Shown piece by piece: positions 1 to 7,060 of a stretch of 14,936 nt of DNA; within the stretch, counting starts at the first letter, position 1; each line of letters opens with the position of its first letter. Under the pieces are notes generated by a model. The model made no database searches and was not told the DNA's origin. It saw only the letters and a program-made list of their open reading frames with translations. The stretch is from assembly GCA_012962735.1 (NCBI GenBank), contig DTXA01000296.1, forward strand, positions 1 through 14,936, written 5' to 3'. Both the position numbers and the translations under genes were made by a program. Origin of the DNA: Candidatus Latescibacterota bacterium. GTDB taxonomy: Bacteria > Latescibacterota > 4484-107 > B68-G9.

Positions 1-309
1 GCCAACATCCCTAAGACCGTGGTGGTGCGCTCGGAGGAGATCAGGGAGGCACTTCAGGAGCCGGTGGGGGCCATCGTCAACGCCACCAGGATGGCCTTGG
101 AACGCACACCGCCCGAACTCTCCTCGGACATCTTGGACAGGGGGATCATAATGACCGGAGGGGGTTCCCTGCTGAGAGGGCTGGACAGGCGCCTGCGGGA
201 GGAGACAGGGCTTCCCGTAAGCGTAATCGACGACCCCCTCACCTGCGTGGTCAGGGGGGCGGGCAAGATCTTGGAGAACATAGAGGAATACCGTAAGGTC
301 CTGTTTTGA
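1..309 (+). CDS. mreB: Rod-shape protein MreB, C-terminal part (5' end outside window)
   Basis: This is the last 102 residues of the actin-like cytoskeletal ATPase MreB, which forms membrane-bound filaments that guide the cell-wall elongation machinery. The reading frame is open from base 1, so the gene begins upstream. The visible part contains the SSEEIREAL-like helix (here RSEEIREALQEPVGAIV), the DRGIIMTGGGSLLRGL segment that closes the nucleotide pocket in MreB, and the typical DDPLTCVVRGAGK ending. The TGA stop overlaps the TTG start of mreC by two bases, which indicates translational coupling. The family assignment is firm. The ATP-binding phosphate loops lie outside the window, so their integrity cannot be judged. 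Confidence 0.95.
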   Translation, partial: ANIPKTVVVRSEEIREALQEPVGAIVNATRMALERTPPELSSDILDRGIIMTGGGSLLRGLDRRLREETGLPVSVIDDPLTCVVRGAGKILENIEEYRKVLF

Positions 310-1094
310 TCTCGGCTCAGCGGTTTTGGAGCTATTCGGCGTTAGCAGCGGCCCTGACAGCCTCCTTAGCTATGATGAGCCTGGAGGAGCCTCGACGGAT
401 ATATTGGGCTCGAAGGATCACCACAGCATGTTTCGAGGTCGGGGAGGTCCTGCTATCCAGGCTCATCCGCCTGGGCACGATCTCCAGGGAGAACCGCTTC
501 CTCCGCAGGCAGAACGTTGAGCTCGCCCTCCATGTACAGAGGCTGCGGGAGGCCCAGAGGGAGAACGAGCGCTTGAGGAGGCTCTTGGGCTTCAAGAGGC
601 GGGCCCACCGCCCTCTCTTGCCGGCCGAGGTGGTCGCTTACAACCCCGACCGTATGCGCCACACGGTTCTGTTGAACGTGGGTTCCAGGGATGGGGTAGA
701 TAAGGATATGCCGGTGGTGACGGCCGAGGGATTGGTCGGCAGGGTCATCGAGGTGTATCCCGAGAGCTGCCTGGTTCTTCTCCTGACCGACCGTAGCTCC
801 CGGGTGAGTGTGGTGGTGCAGGACGGGGGTCGCACCCTTGCCATCGCCGAGGGGCAGGGGGAAGAGATGCTCTACGCCAACCTCCCCCTCCGGAGCCCGG
901 CACGTGGCGGGGAGGAGGTGGTCTCCTCAGGTATGGGGGGGGTGTTTCCAAAGGGGGTCCCGGTGGGGAGGGTGTCCCGTGTGTTAGGGGAGGAGCAAGG
1001 ACTGCTGAAGAAGGTGGTCATCGAGCCCAGCGCTCCTTTAGGACACTTAGAGGAGGTGTTCGTCATGTTGTACCGAGGGCCTCGAACGTTCTGA
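306..1094 (+). CDS. mreC: Rod-shape-determining protein MreC
   Basis: MreC is a bitopic inner-membrane protein of the elongasome that links MreB to the periplasmic wall synthases. The 262-residue product has a short cytoplasmic start, one membrane helix (about residues 9-26), a charged coiled coil (about 55-95, rich in Arg/Glu/Leu), and then the double beta-barrel domain with family signatures such as VLLNVGSRDGV, GLVGRV and GVFPKGVPVG. I chose the TTG at 306 because it overlaps the mreB stop and is preceded by AAGG at 295-298 with 7 nt spacing; no better start lies before the membrane helix. The next gene is nfeD, not the usual mreD. Confidence 0.95.
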   Translation: MISAQRFWSYSALAAALTASLAMMSLEEPRRIYWARRITTACFEVGEVLLSRLIRLGTISRENRFLRRQNVELALHVQRLREAQRENERLRRLLGFKRRAHRPLLPAEVVAYNPDRMRHTVLLNVGSRDGVDKDMPVVTAEGLVGRVIEVYPESCLVLLLTDRSSRVSVVVQDGGRTLAIAEGQGEEMLYANLPLRSPARGGEEVVSSGMGGVFPKGVPVGRVSRVLGEEQGLLKKVVIEPSAPLGHLEEVFVMLYRGPRTF

Positions 1095-1107
1095 GAGTGA
1101 GAATGTT

Positions 1108-2385
1108 ATGGGTATAGGGGTTTTTATACTGGCGTTCTGGTTGTCCTTGGGCGCGGGGCCTTCATGGGCCGGGCCCGTATATAAACTGACCTTAGAGGGA
1201 GCCATCTCCCCGGCGTCCGCCCGTTTCATGATAGAAGCCCTTGAGCGGGCGAAGGGAGAAGGAGCGGAGTGCCTAGTGATCGAGCTGGACACCCCAGGGG
1301 GGCTGATGGAATCGATGCGTTCGGTGGTCAAGGCCTTCCTGAACGCCGAAGTCCCCGTCGTCGTGTTCGTGTACCCCAAGGGAGGCCGGGCAGGCTCCGC
1401 CGGGGTTTTCATCACCTTAGCCGCCCACATCGCCGCGATGGCCCCGGGGACCAACATAGGTGCGGCGCACCCCGTTATGTTGGGGGGGGAGAAGGTGAGC
1501 GAGGAGATGTCCGATAAGGTCGTAAACGACGCTGTGGCTTATATAAAGGCCATCGCAGAGCGAAGGGGCAGGAACGTCCAATGGGCAGAAGATGCGGTGC
1601 GCAAGAGCATCTCCTCGACCCCGGAGGAGGCCCTCAAGGCCGGTGTGATAGATCTGATTGCCGAGGACCTGGAGGATCTGCTGAGCAAGATAGACGGACG
1701 GAAGGTCAGGTTGCCCTTGGGGGAAAGGATACTCCACACCGAGGGGGCCGAAGTATTTGAGATAAAGATGTCTTTCCGGGATAAAGTCCTTCAGGCCCTT
1801 TGCAATCCCAACATCGCTTACATCCTGCTCATACTCGGGTTCTACGGGCTAATATTTGAGCTTTCCAATCCGGGGGCCATCCTGCCCGGCGTAATCGGGG
1901 GGATATGCATCATCTTGGCCCTGTATGCACTGCAGATGTTACCGGTGAACTACGCGGGGCTGCTTCTGATCCTGTTGGCGTTGGGATTGTTCATAGCGGA
2001 CATCAAGGTGCCCAGCTACGGCATGCTCACCTTAGGAGGCATCGTCGCTATGACTTTAGGATCCTTGATGTTGTTTAAAGCCCCGGGTTCGCTCTTGAGC
2101 GTCTCCTGGCCCGTCATCTTGGCCGCAGTTCTCACCACGGCAGCTTTCTTCCTCTTCGCCATCGGGATGGCCATAAAGGCCAGGTTTGCAAAGCCGGTGA
2201 GCGGGAGGGAGGGATTGGTGGGGGAGCGAGGGGTGGCTCGTACCCCCCTGGACCCATTCGGGACGATACTGGTGCACGGGGAACTCTGGCAGGCCTGGAG
2301 CGAGGAGCCGGTGGTGGAGGGGGAGGAGGTAGAAGTCCTGGCGGTGGAAGGCCTGAAGCTCAAAGTGAGGAAAGTGAAAAGCTGA
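1108..2385 (+). CDS. nfeD: NfeD-type membrane-bound serine protease (ClpP-like domain plus NfeD)
   Basis: This is a long-form NfeD protein (425 residues). An N-terminal signal sequence (about 1-21) is followed by a ClpP/crotonase-fold protease domain (about 24-200). The nucleophile is Ser97 in GRAGSAG, and Lys137 in MSDKVVND aligns with the general base of the Pyrococcus 1510-N protease (Ser97/Lys138 from memory). DTPGG at 61-65 is the oxyanion-side motif. About five membrane helices follow (roughly 235-352), then a small OB-fold NfeD tail (about 363-425). Homologues cleave the C-terminal hydrophobic tail of slipins, and a slipin gene begins 14 nt downstream. That makes membrane-protein quality control the likely role. 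The ATG at 1108 gives a sensible signal peptide, although its ribosome-binding site is weak. Confidence 0.93.
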   Translation: MGIGVFILAFWLSLGAGPSWAGPVYKLTLEGAISPASARFMIEALERAKGEGAECLVIELDTPGGLMESMRSVVKAFLNAEVPVVVFVYPKGGRAGSAGVFITLAAHIAAMAPGTNIGAAHPVMLGGEKVSEEMSDKVVNDAVAYIKAIAERRGRNVQWAEDAVRKSISSTPEEALKAGVIDLIAEDLEDLLSKIDGRKVRLPLGERILHTEGAEVFEIKMSFRDKVLQALCNPNIAYILLILGFYGLIFELSNPGAILPGVIGGICIILALYALQMLPVNYAGLLLILLALGLFIADIKVPSYGMLTLGGIVAMTLGSLMLFKAPGSLLSVSWPVILAAVLTTAAFFLFAIGMAIKARFAKPVSGREGLVGERGVARTPLDPFGTILVHGELWQAWSEEPVVEGEEVEVLAVEGLKLKVRKVKS

Positions 2386-2399
2386 ACAAAGGAGGGAAA

Positions 2400-3200
2400 A
2401 TGGCTACCCCTGCGATATCGGTAGTGGTGCTCATCCTGATCTTCATCTTGGCCAGCGCCATCCGTATCCTGCGGGAGTACGAGCGAGGGGTGATCTTCAG
2501 GCTCGGGAGGGTCGTGGGGGTTAAAGGGCCGGGGCTTGTGCTGTTGATCCCCATCGTGGACCGGATGGTCAAGGTGAGCCTGCGGGTGGTCACGGAGGAC
2601 GTGCCCTCCCAGGACGTGATCACCAGGGATAACGTTTCGGTCAAGGTGAATGCGGTCATCTACTTCCGGGTTATGGATCCACAAAAGGCTATCGTGGAGG
2701 TGGAGAACTACCTTTACGCTACCTTCCAGCTCGCCCAGACTACCCTGAGAAGTGTGCTGGGCCAGGTGGAGCTGGACGACCTTTTGGCCTCCAGGGACAA
2801 GATCAACCAGCAGATCCAGCAGATCTTGGACGTGCACACCGACCCCTGGGGAGTGAAGGTCACGGCCGTTGAGATCAAACACGTAGACCTTCCCGAGGAG
2901 ATGCGCCGGGCCATGGCCAGACAGGCCGAGGCGGAGCGGGAGCGCCGGGCCAAGATCATAAGTGCCCAGGGGGAGTTCCAGGCGGCACAGAGGCTCAGCG
3001 ACGCTGCCCAGATCATAAGCCAATATCCGGCAGCCCTTCAGCTCCGCTTCCTCCAGACCCTATCCGAGGTGGCGACGGAGAACAACTCCACCATCGTCTT
3101 CCCCATACCTATAGACCTGGTGCGGGCCTTCGTGGAACGTCTTCCCAGTATCCATAGGCCTGATGCGAGCCTTCGTGGTGAAGAAGATGCCGAAAACTAA
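2400..3200 (+). CDS. Slipin / stomatin-like SPFH (PHB) domain protein
   Basis: This 266-residue SPFH/band-7 protein has an N-terminal membrane anchor (about 4-21) followed by the stomatin signature EYERGVIFRLGR. The PHB domain runs to about residue 165, then an Ala/Glu/Arg-rich coiled coil (AEAERERRAKI) and the conserved AAQRLSDAAQ stretch. A hydrophobic tail, IVFPIPIDL at 232-240, matches in position and character the site cut by 1510-N in the Pyrococcus slipin. The start has a strong ribosome-binding site (AAAGGAGGG, 2388-2396) just after the nfeD stop. The NfeD-slipin pair is a classic conserved operon. Slipins form large membrane oligomers and organise membrane microdomains; the exact cellular task here is inferred. 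Confidence 0.93.
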   Translation: MATPAISVVVLILIFILASAIRILREYERGVIFRLGRVVGVKGPGLVLLIPIVDRMVKVSLRVVTEDVPSQDVITRDNVSVKVNAVIYFRVMDPQKAIVEVENYLYATFQLAQTTLRSVLGQVELDDLLASRDKINQQIQQILDVHTDPWGVKVTAVEIKHVDLPEEMRRAMARQAEAERERRAKIISAQGEFQAAQRLSDAAQIISQYPAALQLRFLQTLSEVATENNSTIVFPIPIDLVRAFVERLPSIHRPDASLRGEEDAEN

Positions 3201-3203
3201 GAC

Positions 3204-3989
3204 GTGAGGCTTGTGCTCTCGGCCAGCAGGCGTACAGATCTCGTGGCCTTCTATCCCGAGGTCCTCCTCGGTGCCCTGAGGAGATATCCCCCTGAGCGGG
3301 TTCATACCGTGGCCCTCTGGACGAAGGACCCCCGAAATCTCTTCCGCAATGGGAAACTGAGGGAGGCCCTTTCGACCTATGCCCAGGTATTCGTGCACTA
3401 CACCGTGACCGGGATGGGGGGGACGGCACTGGAGCCTGGGGTGCTCCCGGCCGAGGAGACCCTCGGGTTGCTCCCGGATCTGATAGGGTTCGTGGGCGAC
3501 CCACGGAGGGTTAGGTTGCGCTTCGATCCCGTGGTGAACTTCTTCGTAGATGGGGCCTATTACACCAACCTCCACTTGTACGAGGAGGTCGCCGAATTAG
3601 CTGCCAGGTGGGGAGTCCCGGCAATTACTGTTAGCTGGGTGCAGCTGTACCCCAAGGTGCTCCGGAGGCTCCGAAAGCATGGGATAACCCCGGCCCCCTT
3701 CGACCTGGCTTCTCAGTGGGCCTGGATGCGGGAAGTGAGTCGAAGATATAGGTTGGAACTTTACGCCTGTTGCGTGGAAGGCCTTCCATCGAGTCGATGC
3801 ATAGATGGAGCCTTGTTCTCCCGTCTGCACCCGGATGGGGAACGAGCTCCTTTAGAGAAAGCCCGGGGCCAGCGACCCTTGTGCGGGTGCACCCACTCGG
3901 TGGACGTGGGATGGTACACCCAAAGGTGCCCAGGGGGATGCCTGTACTGTTACGCCAGTCCGATGGAGCGAGGCTATGGAGCGCGGTGA
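3204..3989 (+). CDS. DUF1848 family protein with a C-terminal cysteine cluster
   Basis: The 261-residue product matches DUF1848 from end to end. It opens with SASRRTDLVAFYPE, continues with ALWTKDPRN and LRFDPVVNF, and ends in a cysteine-rich block: Cys227-x-Cys229, SVDVGWY, then Cys242-x3-Cys246-x2-Cys249 followed by YA. The CxxxCxxC spacing is that of radical-SAM iron-sulfur sites, though in this family it lies at the C-terminus; a [4Fe-4S] cluster is therefore likely but inferred. The biochemical role of DUF1848 is unknown to me. It seems slightly shorter than typical members. The start is a GTG 3 nt after the slipin stop without a clear ribosome-binding site, so expression probably relies on coupling. 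The 3' end overlaps the HEPN gene by 14 nt. Confidence 0.85.
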   Translation: MRLVLSASRRTDLVAFYPEVLLGALRRYPPERVHTVALWTKDPRNLFRNGKLREALSTYAQVFVHYTVTGMGGTALEPGVLPAEETLGLLPDLIGFVGDPRRVRLRFDPVVNFFVDGAYYTNLHLYEEVAELAARWGVPAITVSWVQLYPKVLRRLRKHGITPAPFDLASQWAWMREVSRRYRLELYACCVEGLPSSRCIDGALFSRLHPDGERAPLEKARGQRPLCGCTHSVDVGWYTQRCPGGCLYCYASPMERGYGAR

Positions 3990-4356
3990 GGACTGGATGG
4001 ATCAGGCTCGGTGGGACTTAAAGCACGCCCGTGCGGATATGGAGCGGGAGTTTTACGATTGGGCGTGCTTTTCCGCCCAACAGGCTTCCGAGAAGGCCGT
4101 CCTCCAGAGGATGGGGATAGAGGCATGGGGGCACTCGGTGGCGGACCTGTTGGAGGCCCTTTCCCAGCGTTATACTGTTCCGAGGGAATTGGTGGATTCA
4201 GCCTTAGAGCTGGACAAGGTATACATCCCTGCCAGATACCCCGACGCCCTTCCATCTGGATCGCCTCGAAGGAGTTACACCCTTCGTGAGGCGGAAAGGC
4301 TCATCGGATATGCGGATAAGATCGTACGGTTCTGTGAAGCTCTTCTATCCTCTTAA
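3976..4356 (+). CDS. HEPN domain protein, partner of the downstream nucleotidyltransferase
   Basis: This 126-residue all-helical protein belongs to the HEPN family. It has the DWMDQARWDLKHA opening helix, the conserved CFSAQQASEKAV helix with Glu39-Lys40, and the AWGHSVADLL segment. HEPN proteins beside minimal nucleotidyltransferases often form toxin-antitoxin or substrate-binding pairs. The nearest thing to the RNase motif Rx4-6H is Arg45-x7-His53, which is one residue too long, and no C-terminal RNxxxH as in HepT (DUF86) toxins is seen. I therefore favour the PF05168-type HEPN group, with RNase activity doubtful. The ATG at 3976 lies inside the end of the DUF1848 gene; Met8 (3997) is an alternative start. 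The MNT gene overlaps its end. Confidence 0.85.
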   Translation: MERGEDWMDQARWDLKHARADMEREFYDWACFSAQQASEKAVLQRMGIEAWGHSVADLLEALSQRYTVPRELVDSALELDKVYIPARYPDALPSGSPRRSYTLREAERLIGYADKIVRFCEALLSS

Positions 4357-4675
4357 TCGGAAGAAGGTCCTCGCCCTCTTGAGGGAGCAGCTCCCCCGCC
4401 TGGCGGAAGAGCTTCCTTTAGAATATGTCGTGCTTTTCGGGTCGTATGCTAAGGACCGATACACGGCCTTCAGCGATGTTGACCTGTTGGTAGTATATCG
4501 AGAGCCAAGCCGCGAGGATGCCTTCCGCTTAGTGCGCACCATCCTGAAAATACCGGGTTTGGAACCGCATGTATATACTTTGGAGGAAGCACGGACCCTG
4601 TCGGGGGTCCTGAGGCGTATGGTCGAGGGTGGAATTGTCGTATACCCGGAGGGGAAAGATGGCCCAGAGGTCTAA
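4310..4675 (+). CDS. Minimal nucleotidyltransferase (MNT/MazE-like pol-beta fold), HEPN partner
   Basis: This small DNA-polymerase-beta-fold nucleotidyltransferase carries the signature FGSYA (Gly44-Ser45 with the chosen start) followed after ten residues by Asp56-x-Asp58 (SDVDLLVVY), which binds the metal and NTP. It forms a HEPN-MNT pair with the preceding gene; in characterised pairs the MNT protein AMPylates or otherwise neutralises the HEPN partner. The start is uncertain. A GTG at 4286 has AAGGAG at 4269-4274 but would overlap the HEPN gene by 71 nt. The ATG at 4310 has GGAAAGG at 4293-4299 and overlaps by 47 nt. A GTG at 4334 matches the usual N-terminus of the family but has no ribosome-binding site. 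I chose 4310. Its end overlaps xseB by 17 nt. Confidence 0.85.
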   Translation: MRIRSYGSVKLFYPLNRKKVLALLREQLPRLAEELPLEYVVLFGSYAKDRYTAFSDVDLLVVYREPSREDAFRLVRTILKIPGLEPHVYTLEEARTLSGVLRRMVEGGIVVYPEGKDGPEV

Positions 4676-4883
4676 GTTCGAAGATGAGCTGAGGAAATTA
4701 GAGGCGGCTGTGGAAAGGCTGGAATCCGGGGACCTGAGCTTAGAGGAGGCCTTGGACGCCTTTGAGCAGGGGATAAGGGCGGCCAAAACCTGCGAGGAGA
4801 TATTGGAGCACGCCCGGGCTCGGGTGCGTAAGCTCGTGGAGGGGGAAGAAGGCTTCCGTCTGGAGTTGTTGGAGGAGAAATGA
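4659..4883 (+). CDS. xseB: Exodeoxyribonuclease VII small subunit XseB
   Basis: XseB is the small helical subunit that binds several-fold to XseA to form exonuclease VII, which degrades single-stranded DNA. The 74-residue product has the textbook pattern: FEDELRKLEAAVERLESG, DLSLEEALDAFEQG, and a final charged helix. The length fits the family. I chose the ATG at 4659 because GGAGGGG (4648-4654) precedes it and because extension to the in-frame ATG at 4629 would add non-conserved residues. The xseA gene is not in the window, so the enzyme must get its large subunit from elsewhere. The stop overlaps the next start as ATGA. Confidence 0.92.
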   Translation: MAQRSKFEDELRKLEAAVERLESGDLSLEEALDAFEQGIRAAKTCEEILEHARARVRKLVEGEEGFRLELLEEK

Positions 4884-5953
4884 AGGCGAAGGTGGCCGTG
4901 GTGCGGACGAAGCCCGAAGCTGTGCTGGATGACATCGCCAGGTTGATGGAGCTGGCCGAGTTCCAGATCCACCTGGAGCCCGGAAGGACCACGATACTCA
5001 AGACCAACATATCCTGGCACTTCCCCTTTCCAGGAGCCAATACCACCCCCTGGCAATTGGAGGGTGCCATCAGGGCGCTCCAGGAGGCGGGGTACGGGGA
5101 CCTGGTCGCCGTGGAGAACAACACGGTGGTGACGAACCCATTCAAGGGGGAGCGGCTCAATAGGTTCGTTCCAGTGTTTCAGGAGTACGAGATACCGGTG
5201 CTGTACAACTTCCGTGACATGAAGTGGATAACCTACGAGCCCAAAGGTCCTATGTTGGTCCTTCCCGAGATCTACCCGAAGGGCATCCGCATTCCGGAGT
5301 ACTTTTTGGGAAAGAACATCGTTCATCTTCCGACGATGAAGTGCCACATATACACATCCACCACGGGAGCTATGAAAAACGCCTTCGGGGGGCTCCTGAA
5401 CACAAAGCGCCATTACACTCACAGCACCATCCACGAGACCCTGGTGGACCTCCTCTGCATCCAGAAGGAGATCCATACGGGGATATTCGCCGTTATGGAC
5501 GGTACCACAGCTGGGGATGGTCCTGGGCCCCGCACGATGCGGCCGGTGGAGGCGGATCTATTGCTGGCCAGCGGGGACCAGGTGGCGGTGGATGCGGTGG
5601 CGGCCAAAGTTATGGGGTTCGATCCCATGTCTGTAAAGTACATCCGCCTGGCACATGAGGCCGGCCTGGGTGTGGGGGACCCCAGGGATATAGAGGTGGT
5701 GGGGGAGGACATATCCGGACTGAACCTGGGGTTCCAGGTAGGGGATAACTTGGCCGGCCGCGTAGGCGACCTGTTGTGGTTCGGCCCACTGAGGACTTTC
5801 CAGAAGCTCTTCTTCCACACTCCTCTGGTGTATATATTCGTGTTCGGGTCCTTCCTGTATCACGACTACATCTGGTGGCCTACAAAGGGAAAGCGCCACT
5901 TCCGGAGGTTCCTCGCCTCTAAGTGGGGGAAGCTCTTCTGCAAATACGACTGA
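4880..5953 (+). CDS. DUF362 domain-containing protein (no ferredoxin tail)
   Basis: This 357-residue protein is a DUF362 member. Supporting segments are GRTTILKTNISW (about residues 35-46), ENNTVVTNPF, NIVHLPTMKCHIY, the conserved TGAMKNAFGGLL, FAVMDGTTAGDGPGPR and a C-terminal region with aromatic/hydrophobic stretches (about 305-330). Many DUF362 proteins carry C-terminal 4Fe-4S ferredoxin motifs; none is visible here, and the last 50 residues are instead basic and aromatic, perhaps a membrane-associating tail. The biochemical function of the family is not established. The ATG shares the ATGA overlap with xseB and has GGAGGA at 4871-4876. It sits between xseB and a prenyl synthase, 6 nt from the latter. 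Confidence 0.85.
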   Translation: MKAKVAVVRTKPEAVLDDIARLMELAEFQIHLEPGRTTILKTNISWHFPFPGANTTPWQLEGAIRALQEAGYGDLVAVENNTVVTNPFKGERLNRFVPVFQEYEIPVLYNFRDMKWITYEPKGPMLVLPEIYPKGIRIPEYFLGKNIVHLPTMKCHIYTSTTGAMKNAFGGLLNTKRHYTHSTIHETLVDLLCIQKEIHTGIFAVMDGTTAGDGPGPRTMRPVEADLLLASGDQVAVDAVAAKVMGFDPMSVKYIRLAHEAGLGVGDPRDIEVVGEDISGLNLGFQVGDNLAGRVGDLLWFGPLRTFQKLFFHTPLVYIFVFGSFLYHDYIWWPTKGKRHFRRFLASKWGKLFCKYD

Positions 5954-5959
5954 AAGGTT

Positions 5960-7036
5960 ATGGAGAGGCTTTTCGAGGAGCTGGCCGTACGGGCACGGAA
6001 GGTAAGGAAGTTCCTGAGGACACATCCCTGGTTGGCGAGGCTTTCCCATCCCCACCTCAGGGAGGCAGTGGAAAGCTACATAAAGGCCGGGGGGAAATGC
6101 TTGAGACCTGCCGTCGTGCTGTTCTCATGCGGCGCCGTGGGGGGAGAGGAGGAGAGGGCCCTCCCCGTGGCCGCTGGGGTGGAGGTATTCCACACCTTTA
6201 CGCTTGTGCACGACGACATCATGGACAGAGACGAGCTGAGGCGGGGGGCACCTACAGTGCATGTAGCCTTCAGCAGGCGGGCCGTGGAGGAGTTCGGGTT
6301 CGTGGGGGAGGAGGCCGAACACTACGGAATATCCATGGGGATATTGGCCGGGGACGCCCAACACGGCTGGGGGATATCCCTTATGGCGGAGTCGGCCCGG
6401 AGGGGGGTATCCCCGGATGTGGTCCTGCGGCTGGTGGAGGACATAACCGGCCGAGTCCTTTCCGCCTTAGTGGAGGGACAGGTGTTGGACATCCAGTACG
6501 CCCGGAGGCCGGTAGATGCCCTTTCCCAGGAGGAGATAACGGATATGCTCTGGAAGAAGACCGGGGCACTTTACGCCTTCGCGGCACGGGCCGGGGCCAT
6601 GGTGGGCCTAGACATCGCCGACGAGGGGCACCCTTACGTGCAGGCCCTATCGGAGTTCGCCAGCAGGTGTGGTGTCGCGTTCCAGTTGATGGACGACGTC
6701 TTGGGAATCACCGGGGATGAACGGCAGCTCGGCAAGCCGGTTGGCTCCGACATAAGGGAGGGAAAAAAGACCCTGATCGTCTACTTCGCCCTCCGGAAGG
6801 CGGACTCTGCGCGGCGCAGGTGGGCGCTCTCGATCTTGGGAAGGGAGGACGCAGGGGAGGGGGAGGTGCGGGAGCTCGGGAAGTGGTTCGTGGAGTCCGG
6901 GGCGGTGGACGAGGTAAAAGCCCTGGCAAGACGATATGTGGCGGAAGGATCAGAGGCCCTCTGGGTTTTGCCTTCGTCCCCGTACCGGGAGCAGTTGGAG
7001 GGGTTAGCTGGATATATCTTAGGTAGGGAAAGATGA
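5960..7036 (+). CDS. Short-chain polyprenyl diphosphate synthase (FPP/GGPP synthase-like)
   Basis: This trans-prenyltransferase condenses isopentenyl diphosphate with allylic diphosphates for quinone, carotenoid or undecaprenyl precursors. The 358-residue product has AGGKCLRP near the N-terminus, the first Asp-rich motif DDIMD at 85-89 and the second DDVLG at 245-249 followed by ITGDE-like residues. The second motif with Gly rather than Asp last, and GD four residues on, resembles archaeal GGPP synthases. Phe80, five residues before the first motif, is the position that limits chain length in known FPP/GGPP synthases, so a C15-C20 product is inferred. An insertion-like stretch lies around residues 100-125 (RRAVEEFGFVGEEAEHYG). 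The AAGG at 5954-5957 is unusually close to the start. The gene follows DUF362 by 6 nt. Confidence 0.92.
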   Translation: MERLFEELAVRARKVRKFLRTHPWLARLSHPHLREAVESYIKAGGKCLRPAVVLFSCGAVGGEEERALPVAAGVEVFHTFTLVHDDIMDRDELRRGAPTVHVAFSRRAVEEFGFVGEEAEHYGISMGILAGDAQHGWGISLMAESARRGVSPDVVLRLVEDITGRVLSALVEGQVLDIQYARRPVDALSQEEITDMLWKKTGALYAFAARAGAMVGLDIADEGHPYVQALSEFASRCGVAFQLMDDVLGITGDERQLGKPVGSDIREGKKTLIVYFALRKADSARRRWALSILGREDAGEGEVRELGKWFVESGAVDEVKALARRYVAEGSEALWVLPSSPYREQLEGLAGYILGRER

Positions 7037-7048
7037 TACGCTCTCTAG

Positions 7049-7053
7049 GGAGG
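7049..7053 (+). promoter_or_regulatory. Ribosome-binding site that decides the lipoprotein start
   Basis: GGAGG lies 7 nt before the ATG at 7061 but only 1 nt before the in-frame ATG at 7055. This supports the shorter product, whose signal peptide begins MRNILW. Confidence 0.6.
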
Positions 7054-7060
7054 AATGGAT

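Noticed and set aside
2016..3023. Long - strand open frame (335 codons) opposite nfeD and slipin
   Set aside because: It is antisense to two strongly recognised genes, has no ribosome-binding site, and its His/Asp/Leu-rich composition is that of a reverse-complement shadow.
4529..5476. Long - strand open frame (315 codons) opposite xseB and DUF362
   Set aside because: It is antisense to conserved genes and matches no family; the composition is biased as in shadow frames.
5923..6720. Long + strand open frame (265 codons) over the prenyl synthase
   Set aside because: It is the Gly/Arg-rich out-of-frame reading of a gene with clear catalytic motifs.
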